From an uncultured Flavobacteriaceae bacterium (GTDB lineage: Bacteria; Bacteroidota; Bacteroidia; Flavobacteriales; Flavobacteriaceae): a stretch of DNA of 14,775 bases. Made by a program: the position numbers and the translations under genes. Below, piece by piece: positions 13,410-14,775 of the stretch (position 1 is the first letter of the stretch; every line of letters begins with the position of its first letter). The DNA lies in contig CALIIP010000054.1 of NCBI GenBank assembly GCA_938018045.1, forward strand, positions 1 through 14,775. Reading direction: 5' to 3'. The notes below the pieces were generated by a model. That model was not told where the DNA came from. It searched no databases and saw only the letters and a list, made by a program, of their open reading frames with translations.

Positions 13410-14681
13410 TTACCTTCTTCCCCTATTATTATTTCTTCGATTGCTATTATTTCCTCCTGAACTTGAATTATTAGGTTTAGAATTTCGAGATTTATTTCTG
13501 TTTTGATTCCTATTATTACCTTGCTTAGGTTTATTTGGAGCAAGTTTCGCTGTTGGTTCATAACCTGCGATAATTTCACTTGATAATTTTTCTCCTAATA
13601 ATTTCTCAATTCCTTCTACATATTCTACTTCATTAATATCTACCAAGGAAATTGCTTCACCACTTGCACCTGCTCTACCAGTTCGACCAATTCTATGCAC
13701 ATAATCTTCAGCAATGTTTGGTAATTCGAAGTTTATAACGTGCGGTAATAATGGTATGTCTAATCCACGCGCTGCGATATCTGTAGCAACTAACACTCTG
13801 ACTGCACCACTTTTAAAAGAAGCCAATGCTTTAGTTCTGGCTCCTTGACTTTTATTTCCATGAATTGCTGCAGAAGAAATTCCTGCCTTAACCAATTTCT
13901 CACTTAATTTGTTTGCACGATGTTTTGTACGTGTAAAAATCAAGACTTGTTTCCAGTTTCCATCAGCAATTAATTTGATGGTTACCTCAATTTTATCTCC
14001 TTGATCTACTCTATATGTTTTTTGAACAACTTTTTCGGCTGTTGAATTTTCTGGTTCTGCTTTTACTAAAACTGGTTTGTGCAATATCCCTTCTGCTAAT
14101 TTCTTAATTTCCTTAGAAAAAGTTGCAGAAAACAATAGATTTTGTCTTTTTGTTGGCATCATTGCCATGATTTTCTTGATATCACGCAAGAATCCCATAT
14201 CAAGCATTCTATCTGCTTCATCCAGAACCAAAATGTCAACGCGACCTAAAGAAAGTGCTCTTTGATCTATCAAATCTAATAAACGTCCTGGAGTTGCAAC
14301 TACAATATCTACTCCGTATTTCAATGATTTTATTTGTGGTTTTGCATTTACGCCACCAAAAATAACTGTAGATTTTATATCCAAATATTGGCTATAATCC
14401 ATCACGTTTTTGTGCACTTGTGCTGCCAATTCTCTAGTTGGAGTAAGTACCAATGCACGTACAGGTCTTCTTCCTTCTTTTTTTGTTTGATGTAAAATTT
14501 GTAAAATCGGCAATGTAAATCCAGCTGTTTTTCCAGTTCCTGTTTGCGCAGAAGCCAAAACATCTTTTCTTTCTAATACTAATGGAATTGCTTTTTCTTG
14601 AATTGGTGAAGGAGTTGTGTAACCTTGCTTTTCTACCGCTTTTAATAATTCTGGAATTAATCCGAGGGATTCAAATGACAT
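13410..14681 (-). CDS. rhlE: RhlE-type DEAD-box ATP-dependent RNA helicase
   Basis: The 423-residue protein carries the full DEAD-box set: Q motif with GYTTPSPIQ (20-28), motif I ASAQTGTGKT (43-52), PTRELAAQ (81-88), TPGRL (130-134), DEAD (154-157), SAT (185-187), ATDIAARGLDI (299-309) and HRIGRTGRAG (329-338). The MSFESLGL start and sequence around motif I place it with RhlE. Residues about 383-423 form an Asn/Arg/Gly/Ser-rich, disordered and basic tail that probably holds RNA. Such helicases unwind short RNA duplexes in ribosome assembly and RNA decay, and are often cold-induced. An in-frame ATG at 14705 would add eight residues (MVVSQSIY), but the family start and the promoter distance favour 14681. 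It converges on arfB with only three bases between stop codons and no terminator in the gap. Confidence 0.96.
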   Translation of the reverse strand: MSFESLGLIPELLKAVEKQGYTTPSPIQEKAIPLVLERKDVLASAQTGTGKTAGFTLPILQILHQTKKEGRRPVRALVLTPTRELAAQVHKNVMDYSQYLDIKSTVIFGGVNAKPQIKSLKYGVDIVVATPGRLLDLIDQRALSLGRVDILVLDEADRMLDMGFLRDIKKIMAMMPTKRQNLLFSATFSKEIKKLAEGILHKPVLVKAEPENSTAEKVVQKTYRVDQGDKIEVTIKLIADGNWKQVLIFTRTKHRANKLSEKLVKAGISSAAIHGNKSQGARTKALASFKSGAVRVLVATDIAARGLDIPLLPHVINFELPNIAEDYVHRIGRTGRAGASGEAISLVDINEVEYVEGIEKLLGEKLSSEIIAGYEPTAKLAPNKPKQGNNRNQNRNKSRNSKPNNSSSGGNNSNRRNNNRGRR

Positions 14682-14738
14682 ATAAATTGATTGTGAAACG
14701 ACCATTTATATTTCTAAAGTCATTCCTTTATTAGCGGA

Positions 14739-14746
14739 CAAAGGTA
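14739..14746 (-). promoter_or_regulatory. Probable -7 promoter element (TACCTTTG) of rhlE
   Basis: On the minus strand the sequence TACCTTTG exactly fits the Bacteroidota TAnnTTTG element. Transcription would begin near 14732, giving a leader of about 50 bases before the ATG at 14681. No clear TTG was found at the -33 position within the window. Confidence 0.5.
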
Positions 14747-14775
14747 CGGCTAATTTATTCGGTAAAATATTCTAT

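Noticed and set aside
14682..14705. Longer RhlE start at 14705 adding eight residues.
   Set aside because: MSFESLGL at 14681 is the typical family N-terminus.
1..14775. Mobile island, phage-defence system, CRISPR array or insertion sequence.
   Set aside because: No transposase, integrase, nuclease, repeat-spacer array or terminal inverted repeats are present; most genes are conserved flavobacterial ones.

Overview
The window is strongly AT-rich and comes from a bacterium of the phylum Bacteroidota, most likely a member of the Flavobacteriaceae. Several things point there: an ECF sigma factor, FecR and TonB-dependent receptor in tandem; a lipoprotein whose residues after the lipid-bearing cysteine look like a Bacteroidota surface-export signal; a tricorn-type S41 protease; a bacterial geranylgeranylglyceryl phosphate synthase; and TAnnTTTG promoter elements typical of Bacteroidota in front of several genes. 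No rRNA, tRNA, CRISPR array, insertion sequence or prophage is visible. No gene-free stretch exceeds 300 bases; the longest is 8628-8858.

Region by region. Bases 1-261 are the 3' end of a ComM/YifB-type ATPase gene. Bases 335-5275 hold a cell-surface signalling module: a surface lipoprotein of unknown function, a hairpin terminator, then a tightly packed ECF sigma factor, FecR-type anti-sigma factor and TonB-dependent receptor with an N-terminal STN signalling domain. Bases 5400-8627 encode a 1075-residue secreted tricorn-like protease with its own promoter. The 231-base gap after it carries a perfect A-flanked hairpin, a symmetric bidirectional terminator and a REP-like repeat. Bases 8859-10175 (minus strand) are ahcY, divergent from a 4'-phosphopantetheinyl transferase gene (10236-10862); both promoters lie in the short space between or at the ahcY start. 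After a repeat-bearing gap, 10965-13406 is a compact plus-strand operon with overlapping genes: GGGP synthase, PnuC vitamin transporter, NadR-type nicotinamide riboside kinase and ArfB ribosome-rescue hydrolase. It converges, with three bases between, on a minus-strand RhlE-type DEAD-box helicase gene (13410-14681), whose promoter is near the right edge.

How the genes work together. The sigma/FecR/receptor set should sense a ligand at the outer membrane and switch on transcription; the lipoprotein next door is the natural candidate for a surface partner or target of that switch, though this is inference from position. PnuC and the kinase form a plausible two-step route for NAD precursor salvage (uptake, then trapping by phosphorylation). 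The other genes are mostly conserved housekeeping functions. The least-described part is the lipoprotein, which contains a stretch resembling the repeat unit of large flavobacterial surface adhesins.
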